Assembly: GCF_006782915.1 (NCBI RefSeq)
Contig: NZ_VCNP01000043.1
Span: 248,001-312,000, forward strand
Origin: Streptomyces calvus
GTDB lineage: Bacteria; Actinomycetota; Actinomycetes; Streptomycetales; Streptomycetaceae
DNA length: 64,000 nucleotides
Direction of reading: 5' to 3'
Positions 37,861-46,288 of this stretch are shown here, piece after piece. The notes beneath the pieces are model-generated. The model was not told the origin of the DNA. It saw nothing but the letters and a program-made list of their open reading frames with translations, and did not search any database. Each line of letters starts with the position of its first letter. Position 1 is the stretch's first letter. Both the position numbers and the translations under genes were made by a program.

Positions 37861-40068
37861 GTGGCCACTTTCCTCTACCGACTCGGCCGGTTCGCCTTCC
37901 GGCGACGGCATCTCGTAGCCCTCTTCTGGGTGGCGCTGCTGGCGCTCGCGGGCGTCGGCGCGGCCGGCGCGCCCGCCGCCGGCAACTCCTCCTTCTCCAT
38001 CCCCGGCACCGAGGCCCAGAAGGCCTTCGACCTGCTGGACGAACGCTTCCCCGGCTCCAGCGCCGACGGGGCGACCGCACGCGTCGTCTTCAAGGCACCG
38101 GCCGGCGAGAAGATGACCGACGCCGAGAACAAGAAGGCCGTCCGGAACACCGTCGACGCGCTCGCCGACGGCTCCGAGGTCGCCGTCGTCACCGACCCCT
38201 ACCAGGCCGGCGGCATCAGCCGGGACGGCACCATCGCCTACGCCTCGGTGAGCTACAAGGTCTCCGGCATGGAGCTGGAGGACTCCTCCCGCGACGCCCT
38301 GGAAGGCGCCGCCGAGGACGCCCGCAAGTCCGGGCTGACCGTGGAGATCGGCGGTGACGCCCTCCAGACCGTCCCGCACACCGGGTCCGCCGAGATCATC
38401 GGCATCGGTGTCGCCGCGGTCGTCCTGGTCATCACCTTCGGCTCGCTGCTCGCGGCCGGACTGCCGCTGGTCACCGCGATCGTCGGCGTCGGCATCGGCG
38501 TCGCGAGCATCACCGCGCTGGCCAGCACCCTGGACCTCGGCTCCACCACCTCCATCCTCGCCTCGATGATCGGCCTCGCCGTCGGCATCGACTACGCGCT
38601 CTTCGTCGTCTCCCGCTACCGCGCCGAACTGGCCGAGGGCCGGGACCGCGAGGAGGCGGCCGGCCGGGCCGTCGGCACGGCGGGCTCCGCCGTGGTCTTC
38701 GCCGGCCTCACCGTCGTCATCGCCCTGGTCGGTCTCGCCGTCGTCAACATCCCGATGCTGACCAAGATGGGCGTCGCCGCGGCCGGCACCGTCGCCCTCG
38801 CCGTCCTCATCGCCCTCACCCTCATCCCGGCGCTGCTCGGCTACGCGGGCCGCCGGGTCCGCCCGGCCGGCGAGAAGAGCAAGCTGCTCGGCGGCGGCCG
38901 CGCCGCGAAGAAGCCGCAGCGCCCGAACATGGGCACCCGCTGGGCGAGCTTCGTCGTGCGCCGTCCGCTGGCGGTGCTCCTGCTCGGCGTCATCGGCCTC
39001 GGCGCCGCCGCCGTCCCGGCCGCCTCGCTGGAACTGGGCCTGCCCGACGACGGCTCCCAGCCGACCTCCACCACCCAGCGCCGCGCCTACGACCTGCTCT
39101 CCGAGGGCTTCGGCCCGGGCTTCAACGGCCCGCTGGTGGTCGTGGTCGACGCCAAGGACAGCGACGACCCGCAGGCCGCCTTCCGGCAGACCGGCGAGGA
39201 CATCAAGGGCCTCGACAACGTCGTGAACGTCGGCCCGGCCCAGCCCAACAAGGCGGGCGACACCGCGACGATCACCGTGATCCCGGACGCCAAGCCCTCG
39301 TCGGTCACGACCGAGGACCTGGTGCACGACATCCGTGACACGGGCGCCGACATCGGCTCCGACACCGGGGCCGACGTCCTCGTCACCGGCGCCACCGCCA
39401 TGAACATCGACGTGTCGCAGAAGCTCAACGACGCGCTGGCCCCGTACCTGATCCTGGTCGTCGGACTGGCCTTCCTGCTCCTGATCGTGGTGTTCCGCTC
39501 GATCCTGGTCCCGCTGAAGGCGGCCCTCGGCTTCCTGCTCTCCGTGATGGCGGCCCTCGGCGCGGTCGTCGCGGTCTACCAGTGGGGCTGGCTGTCCGGC
39601 CTGATGGGCGTCGAGGAGACCGGCCCGATCATGTCGATGATGCCGATCTTCATGGTCGGCGTGGTCTTCGGACTGGCCATGGACTACGAGGTCTTCCTCG
39701 TCACCCGCATCCGGGAGGCCTACGTCCACGGCGAGAAGCCGGGCCAGGCCGTGGTGACCGGGTTCAGGTACAGCGCCCGGGTGGTCACCGCGGCGGCGGT
39801 CATCATGATCGCGGTCTTCTCCGGCTTCATCGGGTCCAGCGACTCGATGGTCAAGATGATCGGCTTCGGTCTCGCGGTCGCCGTCCTCTTCGACGCGTTC
39901 GTCGTCCGCATGGCGATCGTCCCGGCCGTCCTCGCCCTGCTCGGCAAGCGGGCCTGGTGGCTGCCGAAGTGGCTGGACCGCGCCCTGCCCAACGTGGACG
40001 TCGAGGGCGAGAGCCTGCGCACGGAGGGCGACCCGAAGGACGAGGACCGGGAACTCGTGCGGGCCTGA
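37861..40068 (+). CDS. MMPL/RND-type transporter
   Basis: This 735-residue protein has two six-helix halves. The first helix (LVALFWVALLALAGVGAA) is followed by a large outside loop, helices 2-6 (about 175-325), a second start helix (about 365), a second loop and helices 8-12 ending near 700. GLAVGIDYALFVVSRYR and GLAMDYEVFLVTRIRE are the paired MMPL proton-relay motifs. MMPL proteins export lipids or hydrophobic drugs. The GTG start has GGGAG 9 nt upstream. The neighbouring TetR gene suggests induction by the exported compound. Confidence 0.92.
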   Translation: MATFLYRLGRFAFRRRHLVALFWVALLALAGVGAAGAPAAGNSSFSIPGTEAQKAFDLLDERFPGSSADGATARVVFKAPAGEKMTDAENKKAVRNTVDALADGSEVAVVTDPYQAGGISRDGTIAYASVSYKVSGMELEDSSRDALEGAAEDARKSGLTVEIGGDALQTVPHTGSAEIIGIGVAAVVLVITFGSLLAAGLPLVTAIVGVGIGVASITALASTLDLGSTTSILASMIGLAVGIDYALFVVSRYRAELAEGRDREEAAGRAVGTAGSAVVFAGLTVVIALVGLAVVNIPMLTKMGVAAAGTVALAVLIALTLIPALLGYAGRRVRPAGEKSKLLGGGRAAKKPQRPNMGTRWASFVVRRPLAVLLLGVIGLGAAAVPAASLELGLPDDGSQPTSTTQRRAYDLLSEGFGPGFNGPLVVVVDAKDSDDPQAAFRQTGEDIKGLDNVVNVGPAQPNKAGDTATITVIPDAKPSSVTTEDLVHDIRDTGADIGSDTGADVLVTGATAMNIDVSQKLNDALAPYLILVVGLAFLLLIVVFRSILVPLKAALGFLLSVMAALGAVVAVYQWGWLSGLMGVEETGPIMSMMPIFMVGVVFGLAMDYEVFLVTRIREAYVHGEKPGQAVVTGFRYSARVVTAAAVIMIAVFSGFIGSSDSMVKMIGFGLAVAVLFDAFVVRMAIVPAVLALLGKRAWWLPKWLDRALPNVDVEGESLRTEGDPKDEDRELVRA

Positions 40069-40090
40069 CGGCCCGGCGCGACACCGAACC

Positions 40091-40132
40091 AGCCGGTGAG
40101 GGCTCCGTGGGGACGGGGTGCCCTCACCGGCT
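40091..40132. terminator. Terminator between the MMPL gene and the convergent kinase-like gene
   Basis: Perfect 13 bp stem (AGCCGGTGAGGGC / GCCCTCACCGGCT) with a 16 nt loop. Confidence 0.85.
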
Positions 40133-40195
40133 TCCTCATGCCGGCGGGACGGAACGGGCCGCATGCGCAGGTACCCGTGCTTCATGCCGGTCCGT

Positions 40196-40738
40196 TCACT
40201 CGCGACGCTCCCGTGTCTCCCGCAGGACGTCCTCGAACGGGACGCCGGCGGCCCGGTTCGTCATGCGCCCATCGACGATCCGGTCGATCTCGCACGCTTC
40301 CGGTTCACCGGTCCGCACCGTCAGCTCCGCCCACACCGTCTTGCGCGGGTACGGCCCCCGAGCGACGCCCCAGCGGTCGGCGAGCGCCTCCACGAGCAGC
40401 AGGCCCCGGCCGGACTCGGCGTCGGGAGCGGGCGGCGGGGCGAGGTGGGGCAGGCGGTCGGCGCGGGTGTCCGTGACCTCGATGCGCAGGGTGTCCGCGA
40501 CGACGTGGAGGGCCAGGCGGAAGTCGCGGCCGGTCACGCGGCCGTGCGTGGCCGCGTTGGTGGCCAGCTCGGCGACGATCAGCTCCGCCGGGTCCGACGG
40601 GAGTCCCCAGCCGCGGAGGTGCCGCCTCGCGAGGAGCCGGGCGAGGCGGGCACTGCGCGGAGTCGGGGACAGCAGCACGCTGAAGTTGCCGACGTGGTGG
40701 GTGAGTTCATGGTCGGGGACACTCATCTCGTGGTTCAC
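40196..40738 (-). CDS. ATP-binding protein, anti-sigma-factor-like HATPase
   Basis: A 180-residue histidine-kinase-like ATPase domain (about 25-140). N box AELIVAELATNAATHGRV and the G1/G2 motif VTDTRAD ... SGRGLLLVEALADRWGV are intact, but no sigma-factor or anti-anti-sigma partner is adjacent. In Streptomyces such proteins often sit beside XRE/DUF397 pairs in WhiJ-like clusters, as here. GTG 40738 or ATG 40726 could start it. Confidence 0.85.
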   Translation of the reverse strand: MNHEMSVPDHELTHHVGNFSVLLSPTPRSARLARLLARRHLRGWGLPSDPAELIVAELATNAATHGRVTGRDFRLALHVVADTLRIEVTDTRADRLPHLAPPPAPDAESGRGLLLVEALADRWGVARGPYPRKTVWAELTVRTGEPEACEIDRIVDGRMTNRAAGVPFEDVLRETRERRE

Positions 40739-40878
40739 GTCACCCAGAGTGGCGGAGCGTGTCTGCCTTGAGCTGCGCTGATGCCAGGGCGTAGGAGAAC
40801 TGTCTCGCCGTTGTCCCGTGCTGTCCCGGCTGTCTGCGGAGTTGTACGAGTGGACAAGCGCGTTGGAGGTGGATGGCT

Positions 40879-41730
40879 GTGACCAACCGAGGTGTGGACG
40901 AGTCGGGTTGGGATGTCGAGCCCGGGGACGAGATCGAGCCGGTGGTGCAGGCGGTGGGGCATCTGCTCAAGGTCTGCCGAGAAGCGGCGGGAATGCGGGC
41001 GGTCGACCTCGGGGAGTCCATGGGCTACGGCGAGGACATGATCCGCAAGATGGAGCGGGGACAACGGATTCCCAGGCCGGAGTTCCTGGACAGGGCGGAC
41101 ACGGTACTGAACGCGCAGGGGCATCTGCGCGCCTTCATGGAGGACATGAGGAAGGCCCGGTATCCGAAGAAGGTGCGGCGGCTGGCCGACATGGAGGCAC
41201 GAGCGGTCGAGCAGCTGTACTACAACAACCACAACATCCACGGCCTGTTGCAGACGCGTGAGTACGCCAAGGCGCTGTTCGAGATGACGCAGCCCCCGCT
41301 CTCGCCGGAAGTGATCGAGCGGGAGGTGGCCGCCCGGACGGATCGTGCGTCGATCTTCGAAAGGGACGACCCGGCTCCAGCGCTCAGCTTCGTCCAGGAA
41401 CAGGTGACCCTGGAGCGGCCACTTGGAGGGAAGGCGGTAATGCGTCGACAGCTCGAACACCTTCTGGTGGTGGGCCAGTTGCGGAACGTCTCGATCCAGG
41501 TCATGCCGACCGACCGCGACGAGCACGCCGGAACGCAGGGACTGATCGAGGTGCTCAAGTTCGACGACGGCACGGCGATCGGTCGTTCCGACGGTGCCTT
41601 CAACGGCCGCCCGACCTCAAACCCAAGGGATCTTCGTATCCTTGAATTGCGTTATGGGACGATCCGGGCCCAGGCCCTCCCTCCGAGGGAGTCGTTGATC
41701 TTCATCGAGAAAGCGCTGGGGAGACTATGA
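40879..41730 (+). CDS. XRE-family regulator, WhiJ-like (DUF5753)
   Basis: A 283-residue regulator with an N-terminal helix-turn-helix (VVQAVGHLLKVCREAAGMRAVDLGESMGYGEDMIRKMERGQRIPRPEFLDRAD) and a C-terminal DUF5753-type domain (ARAVEQLYYNNHNIHGLLQTREYAKALFEM ... SIQVMPTDRDEHAGTQGLIEVLKFDDGTAIGRSDG). I prefer GTG 40879 to ATG 40873 because GGAGG (40865-40869) is 9 nt from the former and only 3 nt from the latter. It is coupled to the DUF397 gene by ATGA overlap. Paralogous sets often influence development or antibiotic production. Confidence 0.9.
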   Translation: MTNRGVDESGWDVEPGDEIEPVVQAVGHLLKVCREAAGMRAVDLGESMGYGEDMIRKMERGQRIPRPEFLDRADTVLNAQGHLRAFMEDMRKARYPKKVRRLADMEARAVEQLYYNNHNIHGLLQTREYAKALFEMTQPPLSPEVIEREVAARTDRASIFERDDPAPALSFVQEQVTLERPLGGKAVMRRQLEHLLVVGQLRNVSIQVMPTDRDEHAGTQGLIEVLKFDDGTAIGRSDGAFNGRPTSNPRDLRILELRYGTIRAQALPPRESLIFIEKALGRL

Positions 41731-41915
41731 GCACCACGGAACTCCACTGGTTCAAGAGCAGCTACAGCAGCAGCGGCGAACCCGGCGACTGCGTCGAAGT
41801 CGCCATAGCCCCCGCCACCGTCCACATCCGCGACTCCAAGACCGCCGAGGCCCCGCACCTCACGGTCACGCCACGCACCTGGAATTCCTTCGTGGGCCAC
41901 GTATCCGACCGCTAG
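41727..41915 (+). CDS. DUF397 small protein, partner of the WhiJ-like regulator
   Basis: A 62-residue DUF397 protein (LHWFKSSYSSSGEPGDCVEVAIAPATVHIRDSKTAEAPHLTVTPRTWNSFVGHV). The W-F-K-S-S-Y-S and D-C-V-E-V motifs are typical. Such proteins bind or antagonise the adjacent XRE regulator. The coupling overlap and the nearby ATPase complete the usual three-part cluster. Confidence 0.93.
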   Translation: MSTTELHWFKSSYSSSGEPGDCVEVAIAPATVHIRDSKTAEAPHLTVTPRTWNSFVGHVSDR

Positions 41916-41925
41916 CCTGCCGGGC

Positions 41926-42429
41926 ATGACGTCCTCGGAATCACTCGCCCACCCCCGTTTCGCCGAGGCTCTGCGTGAGCTAGGGCTGATCGACCTGCAC
42001 ACCCGGATCCGCCGGTTCCCGGACGCGACCCGTACCGCCGCCGAGGCCGCAGCCGCGCTCGGATGCGAGCTGAGTGAGATCTGCAAGTCACTGGTCTTCG
42101 CGGCGGACGGGGAGCCGGTGCTGGTGCTGATGGACGGGGCCTCGCGGGTCGACGTGGAGCTGGTCCGCAAGGAACTCGGCGCCGAGAAGGTGACGCGGGC
42201 CAAGGCCGACGTCGTACGGGAGACGACCGGGTACGCCATCGGGGGCGTACCGCCCTTCGGGCACCGTACGAGGACGAGGGTGCTCGCCGACCGGTCGCTG
42301 CTCGCGCACGACGTGGTGTGGGCGGCCGCGGGTGACCCGCACACCGTCTTCCCCATGTCGCCCGAGGACCTCGTGGCCCACGCCGGTGCCACGGTGGTGG
42401 ACGTGCGCGAGCAGCCGCAGACTTCGTGA
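41926..42429 (+). CDS. YbaK/EbsC-type prolyl-tRNA editing protein
   Basis: A 167-residue YbaK-fold deacylase that hydrolyses misacylated tRNA. Signature segments are ALGCELSEICKSLVFAADGEPVLVLMDG, the conserved lysine in EICKS, and GYAIGGVPPFGH. ATG 41926 follows TAGCCT (41913-41918) by 7 nt, so it looks leaderless; that -10 includes the DUF397 stop codon. Confidence 0.9.
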   Translation: MTSSESLAHPRFAEALRELGLIDLHTRIRRFPDATRTAAEAAAALGCELSEICKSLVFAADGEPVLVLMDGASRVDVELVRKELGAEKVTRAKADVVRETTGYAIGGVPPFGHRTRTRVLADRSLLAHDVVWAAAGDPHTVFPMSPEDLVAHAGATVVDVREQPQTS

Positions 42430-42601
42430 CCCGGCCGGTCACCGCGGCCGTGCTGCTCGCCGCGGTCACCCATGCCGGCCGGCCCGCCGGCGCGCCGCAC
42501 CGGAGGTAGGGCGGGCGCGGGCGGGAACCGCAGCGCGGGCGGGTGCAGCGCGGCGGGACGAGGAGCACCCTGGAATGAGAGGTGTTCCGGAGGTGATCGT
42601 C

Positions 42602-42877
42602 ATGATGCACACCGCAGTGGGCTGGCATGTGGAGCTGGAGTTCATGGAGGACGACCAGCACACGCGCGCGGTCGCGATGGTCCGGCTGCCCGACGGGACC
42701 GAGGTGCGGGCGAGCGGGCACGCGAGCCGGCACCGGACCGACGCGAATCAGCCGAGGGTCGGGGAGGAGGTCGCCGGCGCACGGGCGTTGAACGAGCTCG
42801 CCATGCAGCTGCTCACCAAGGCGCACAACGAGATCGACGCGGCGTCGGGCCGCACCTCGCACCCGATCCACGTCTAG
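42602..42877 (+). CDS. DUF1876 protein
   Basis: A 91-residue protein with a dsRBD-like fold typical of actinobacterial DUF1876 (GWHVELEFMEDDQHTRAVAMVRLPDGTEVRASGHASRHRTD ... VGEEVAGARALNELAMQLLTKAHNEID). GGAGGT lies 8 nt before the ATG pair at 42602/42605; GTG 42593 is possible but less likely. The function is unknown. It converges on the esterase gene. Confidence 0.85.
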   Translation: MMHTAVGWHVELEFMEDDQHTRAVAMVRLPDGTEVRASGHASRHRTDANQPRVGEEVAGARALNELAMQLLTKAHNEIDAASGRTSHPIHV

Positions 42878-42887
42878 TCGCGCCCGC

Positions 42888-42934
42888 CGGGTCCGGGCTC
42901 CGCGGCCGTGCGGTGGTCACGGGGGCCGGACCCG
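42888..42934. terminator. Possible hairpin between DUF1876 and the esterase gene
   Basis: CGGGTCCGG / CCGGACCCG is a perfect 9 bp pair with a 29 nt loop that itself can pair, in a 64 bp convergent gap. Confidence 0.5.
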
Positions 42935-42941
42935 AGTCGGC

Positions 42942-44111
42942 TCACGGCGTGAGCTGCGTGAGCGACTGCCGTACCGCCCGTACCAGTGCCTGGGCCCTGG
43001 GGTCCGCCGTCACCGTCCTGCGGAAGCCGTTGGTGACGTAGCCGAAGGCGATGCCGGACTCCGGGTCGGCGAAGCCGAGGGAGCCGCCGCGGCCGGGATG
43101 GCCGAACGAGCCCGGGGCCAGGAACGGGGAGGCGCTGCCGTGCAGCATGTAGCCGAGACCGAAACGGGTGCCGACGACCAGGACGCGGTCGGGGCCGGCG
43201 GACTCCTCGGCGCGGGCGCGTTCCACGGTGGCCGGGTCGAACAGGCGGGTGCCGTCGACCGGGCCGATCAGTGACGCGTAGAAACGAGCGAGGCCGTCGG
43301 CCGTCGCGATGCCATTCGCGGCGGGCAGGGCCGCCGCGCGGAACTCCGGGTCGTTCTGGTCCGGGAACGGGGTGATCGCGGCGAAGGCGCGGCGGGTGAG
43401 GGAGGCGGGGTCGGCGTAGGCGTCGGTGACCGACCGCTTCGGGCGGGCGCGCAGCACCCCGGACGGTTCGGGCCCCTCGATCCGGCCGACGGTGCCGACG
43501 CGGTGCGCCTGCGCCTGAGGCAGCCCCACCCACAGGTCCAGGCCCAGCGGAGCGGCGATCTCCGACGCGATCCACTGACCGGACCCCCGGCCCGTGACGC
43601 GCCGCACCAGCTCGTCGAGGAGCCAGCCGTACGTCAGCGCGTGGTAGCCGTGGTCGGTGCCCGGCTCCCACACGGGGGCCTGCGCGGCGACCGCCTCGGC
43701 GGCCCGCCGCGGGTCGGCCGCCTCCCGCGGGGTGAGCGGACGGTCCAGGACGGGCAGTCCGGCGCGGTGGTTCAGCACGTGCCGGACCAGCAGATGTTCC
43801 TTGCCGTGCGCCTTGAACTCCGGCCAGTGCTCGGCGACCGGCGCGTCCAGGTCCAGCTCGCCGCGCTGGTGCAGCAGCAGGAGCACGGCGGCGGCGACGC
43901 CCTTCGTAGCGGAGCGCACCACCTGCACGGTCTCCTGCCGCCAGGGTTCGCTGCCGTCGACGTCCTTCACTCCGGCCCACAGGTCCACGACCCGGCGGCC
44001 GTCCCGGTAGACGGCGACCGCCGCGCCCCGCTCGCCGAGCGTGTCGAAGTTCCGTGCGAACGCCGCCCTCACCGGCTCGAAGCCCTCGGCCACTGTGCCG
44101 TGCACGTCCAC
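42942..44111 (-). CDS. Beta-lactamase-fold serine hydrolase / esterase
   Basis: A 389-residue class C beta-lactamase family member (EstB type). The SxxK motif is VVRSATKGVAAAVL (Ser-Ala-Thr-Lys), the YxN equivalent is YHALTYGWLLDEL and the C-terminal motif is FGHPGRGGSLGF. No signal peptide is seen, which favours a cytosolic esterase over a beta-lactamase. GTG 44111 follows GGGA by 9 nt; GTG 44105 is the alternative. It is downstream of the OhrR-like gene on the same strand. Confidence 0.88.
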   Translation of the reverse strand: MDVHGTVAEGFEPVRAAFARNFDTLGERGAAVAVYRDGRRVVDLWAGVKDVDGSEPWRQETVQVVRSATKGVAAAVLLLLHQRGELDLDAPVAEHWPEFKAHGKEHLLVRHVLNHRAGLPVLDRPLTPREAADPRRAAEAVAAQAPVWEPGTDHGYHALTYGWLLDELVRRVTGRGSGQWIASEIAAPLGLDLWVGLPQAQAHRVGTVGRIEGPEPSGVLRARPKRSVTDAYADPASLTRRAFAAITPFPDQNDPEFRAAALPAANGIATADGLARFYASLIGPVDGTRLFDPATVERARAEESAGPDRVLVVGTRFGLGYMLHGSASPFLAPGSFGHPGRGGSLGFADPESGIAFGYVTNGFRRTVTADPRAQALVRAVRQSLTQLTP

Positions 44112-44233
44112 GTCCGTCGGTCCCTTCCACTCGCCTGCGACGGTGGGTGCAACGGCGGCGGACCGCCTGCGATTCCTGGGCCGCGCCCGCAGCGCAGGAT
44201 CGTTACGCCGATGTTGCCGCGGGCGCGCCCGGA

Positions 44234-44704
44234 TCAGCGGGCCCGTTCCGCCGCCGCGTCCGCCCGGTGCGCCAGCTGCCACAGCTGCTCCCGCAGCCGG
44301 GCCACCTCCGGCCCGGTCAGCTCCGCCACCGACAGCAGCGCGCCCGGCACCACCGCCGCGCGTTCGCGCAGCTCCTCGCCCCGGCCGGTGAGCGCGATGC
44401 GCACCGTGCGTTCGTCGTGCGCCGCGCGCTCCCGGCGCACCAGGCCGGCCGCCTCCAGCCGTTTGAGCAGCGGCGACATCGTGCCGTAGTCCAGCCGCAG
44501 GGCGGACGCCAGCTCCTTGACGGTCGTCTCGCCGCGGTCCCAGAGCACCAGCAGCACCAGGTACTGCGGATACGTCAGGCCCAGCCCGTCCAGCAGCGGA
44601 CGGTACGCGGACGTCACCGCGCGCTGGGCGGCGTACAGCGCGAAGCACAGCTGCTCGTCGAGCAGCAGTGAGGCGCTCTCCGCGGTCGGCTTCTCGTTCG
44701 TCAC
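44234..44704 (-). CDS. ohrR: MarR-family regulator, OhrR type
   Basis: A 156-residue winged-helix protein. LDEQLCFALYAAQRAVTSAYRPLLDGLGLTYPQYLVLLVLWDRGETTVKELA is nearly the OhrR signature and includes the peroxide-sensing Cys in QLCFALY. OhrR represses an organic-hydroperoxide resistance gene (ohr), but none is seen nearby. It starts 11 bp after the nikO stop, so it may be carried on the nickel operon transcript. Confidence 0.88.
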   Translation of the reverse strand: MTNEKPTAESASLLLDEQLCFALYAAQRAVTSAYRPLLDGLGLTYPQYLVLLVLWDRGETTVKELASALRLDYGTMSPLLKRLEAAGLVRRERAAHDERTVRIALTGRGEELRERAAVVPGALLSVAELTGPEVARLREQLWQLAHRADAAAERAR

Positions 44705-44715
44705 GCGCCCATTGT

Positions 44716-45495
44716 CTACGGACGGCCGGGCGCCGCCGATACCGAACGCGGATCGAAACCGTACGGCAGCTCCAGACGGTGGGCGCGCATCAGCGCCTCG
44801 TCGGCGAGGAGGTCCGCCGTCGGGCCGTCCGCCGCGATCACCCCGTCGCTGAGGACCAGGGAGCGCGGGCACAGCTCCAGCGCGTACGGCAGGTCGTGCG
44901 TGACCATCAGGACGGTGACGTCCAGGGAGCGCAGGATGTCGGCCAGTTCCCGGCGGGAGGCCGGGTCGAGGTTGGAGGACGGCTCGTCCAGGACCAGGAT
45001 CTCCGGCTCCATGGCGAGGACGGTCGCCACGGCCACCCGGCGCCGCTGGCCGAAGGAGAGGTGGTGCGGGGGCCGGTCCTTGAACTCCGCCATGCCGACC
45101 CGGGCCAGGGCGCGGTCCACGCGCTCCTCCAGCGCGGCGCCCTTCAGCCCGGCCGCCGCCGGGCCGAACGCCACGTCCTCCCGCACGGTCGGCATGAACA
45201 GCTGGTCGTCGGGGTCCTGGAAGACGATGCCGACGCGCCGCCTGATCTCCGCCATGTGCCGCTTGCCGACCGGCAGTCCGGCCACCGTGACCGTGCCGGT
45301 GCCGCCGGTGAGGATGCCGTTGAGGTGGAGCACGAGCGTGGTCTTGCCGGCGCCGTTCGGGCCGAGCAGCGCGACCCGCTCGCCGCGCGCGAGGGAGAAG
45401 TCCACGCCGAACAGGGCCTGGTGGCCGTCGGGGTAGGCGAAGGCGAGGCCGGAGACCTCCAGGGAAGCAGTCACGCCGTCCATCACAGCATCCAT
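44716..45495 (-). CDS. nikO: ECF metal transporter ATPase (NikO/CbiO)
   Basis: A 259-residue ATP-binding subunit: Walker A LLGPNGAGKTTL, Q-loop FQDPDDQLF, signature HLSFGQRRRVAVA, Walker B ILVLDEPSSNLD, switch His VTHD. It energises the NikMN-NikQ membrane complex. The start ATG follows the nikQ stop directly (TGA-ATG); ATG 45483 (MDGVTASLE) is a possible shorter start. Confidence 0.92.
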   Translation of the reverse strand: MDAVMDGVTASLEVSGLAFAYPDGHQALFGVDFSLARGERVALLGPNGAGKTTLVLHLNGILTGGTGTVTVAGLPVGKRHMAEIRRRVGIVFQDPDDQLFMPTVREDVAFGPAAAGLKGAALEERVDRALARVGMAEFKDRPPHHLSFGQRRRVAVATVLAMEPEILVLDEPSSNLDPASRRELADILRSLDVTVLMVTHDLPYALELCPRSLVLSDGVIAADGPTADLLADEALMRAHRLELPYGFDPRSVSAAPGRP

Positions 45496-46287
45496 TCAGA
45501 GCGTCCATCCCAGCAGGCAGACCACGAGGGCGGCACAGGGCAGGGCGAGGGCGTACGACCACTGCGCCCGGGACGCGGTCACCTCGTCGATCACCGGCAT
45601 GGAACCGGCGTAGCCGCGGCTCAGCATGGCCAGGTGGACGCGCTCGCCGCGCTCGTAGGAACGGATGAACAGCGCGCCCGCCGACTTGGCGAGCACGCCC
45701 CAGTGCCGCACCCCGCGCGCCTCGAAGCCGCGGGACTCGCGGGCGATCCGCATGCGCCGCATCTCGTCGGTGATGACGTCGCCGTAGCGGACCATGAAGG
45801 AGGCGATCTGCACCAGCAGCGGCGGCAGCTTCAGCCGCTGGAGGCCGAGCAGCAGTGCGCGCAGCTCGGTCGTGGCGGCCAGCAGCACCGAGGCGGCCAC
45901 GCCCAGCGTGCCCTTGGCCAGTACGTTCCAGGCGCCCCACAGTCCGTTCACGCTCAGCGACAGCCCGAGGACGTCCACCCGCTCGCCCTCCGCCACGAAC
46001 GGCAGCAGCACGGCGAACGCGACGAACGGCACCTCGATCAGCAGCCGCTTGAGCAGGAACCCGGCCGGGACCCGGGCGGCGTACGCGACGCCGGCGAGCA
46101 GCCCGGCGTACACCGCGAACGCCCACATCGCCTCGCGCGGCGTGGAGACCACCACGAGCACGAAGGCGAGGACCGCGGCGAGCTTGGTGTGCGGCGGCAG
46201 GGCGTGCACGGGTGAGTGCCCGTGCCGGTACAGCCTGTGGGCTCCCCCACTGCTGAACGCGTGGGAGGTACCCCCATCCGCTCCCAT
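45496..46287 (-). CDS. nikQ: ECF metal transporter transmembrane subunit (NikQ/CbiQ)
   Basis: A 263-residue T-component with 4-5 helices (AAVLAFVLVVVSTPREAMWAFAVYAGLL, FLLKRLLIEVPFVAFAVLLPFV and others) and the coupling motifs RRMRIARESRGFEARG and RVHLAMLSRGYAG. The usual N terminus HALYRHGHSPVHALPPHTKL is interrupted here: MGADGGTSHAFSSGGAHRLYRHGHS contains extra residues encoded by a dispersed hairpin repeat at 46240-46279. One nt separates it from nikMN. Confidence 0.92.
   Translation of the reverse strand: MGADGGTSHAFSSGGAHRLYRHGHSPVHALPPHTKLAAVLAFVLVVVSTPREAMWAFAVYAGLLAGVAYAARVPAGFLLKRLLIEVPFVAFAVLLPFVAEGERVDVLGLSLSVNGLWGAWNVLAKGTLGVAASVLLAATTELRALLLGLQRLKLPPLLVQIASFMVRYGDVITDEMRRMRIARESRGFEARGVRHWGVLAKSAGALFIRSYERGERVHLAMLSRGYAGSMPVIDEVTASRAQWSYALALPCAALVVCLLGWTL
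46240..46279. repeat. Dispersed Streptomyces repeat inside the 5' end of nikQ
   Basis: GCTCCCCCACTGCTGAACGC followed by GTGGGAGGTACCCCCAT makes an imperfect hairpin. On the minus strand it reads GGGGGTACCTCCCAC...GTGGGGGAGC, a form common in Streptomyces genomes. It inserts about ten residues in frame near the NikQ N terminus. Confidence 0.6.
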
Positions 46288-46288
46288 G

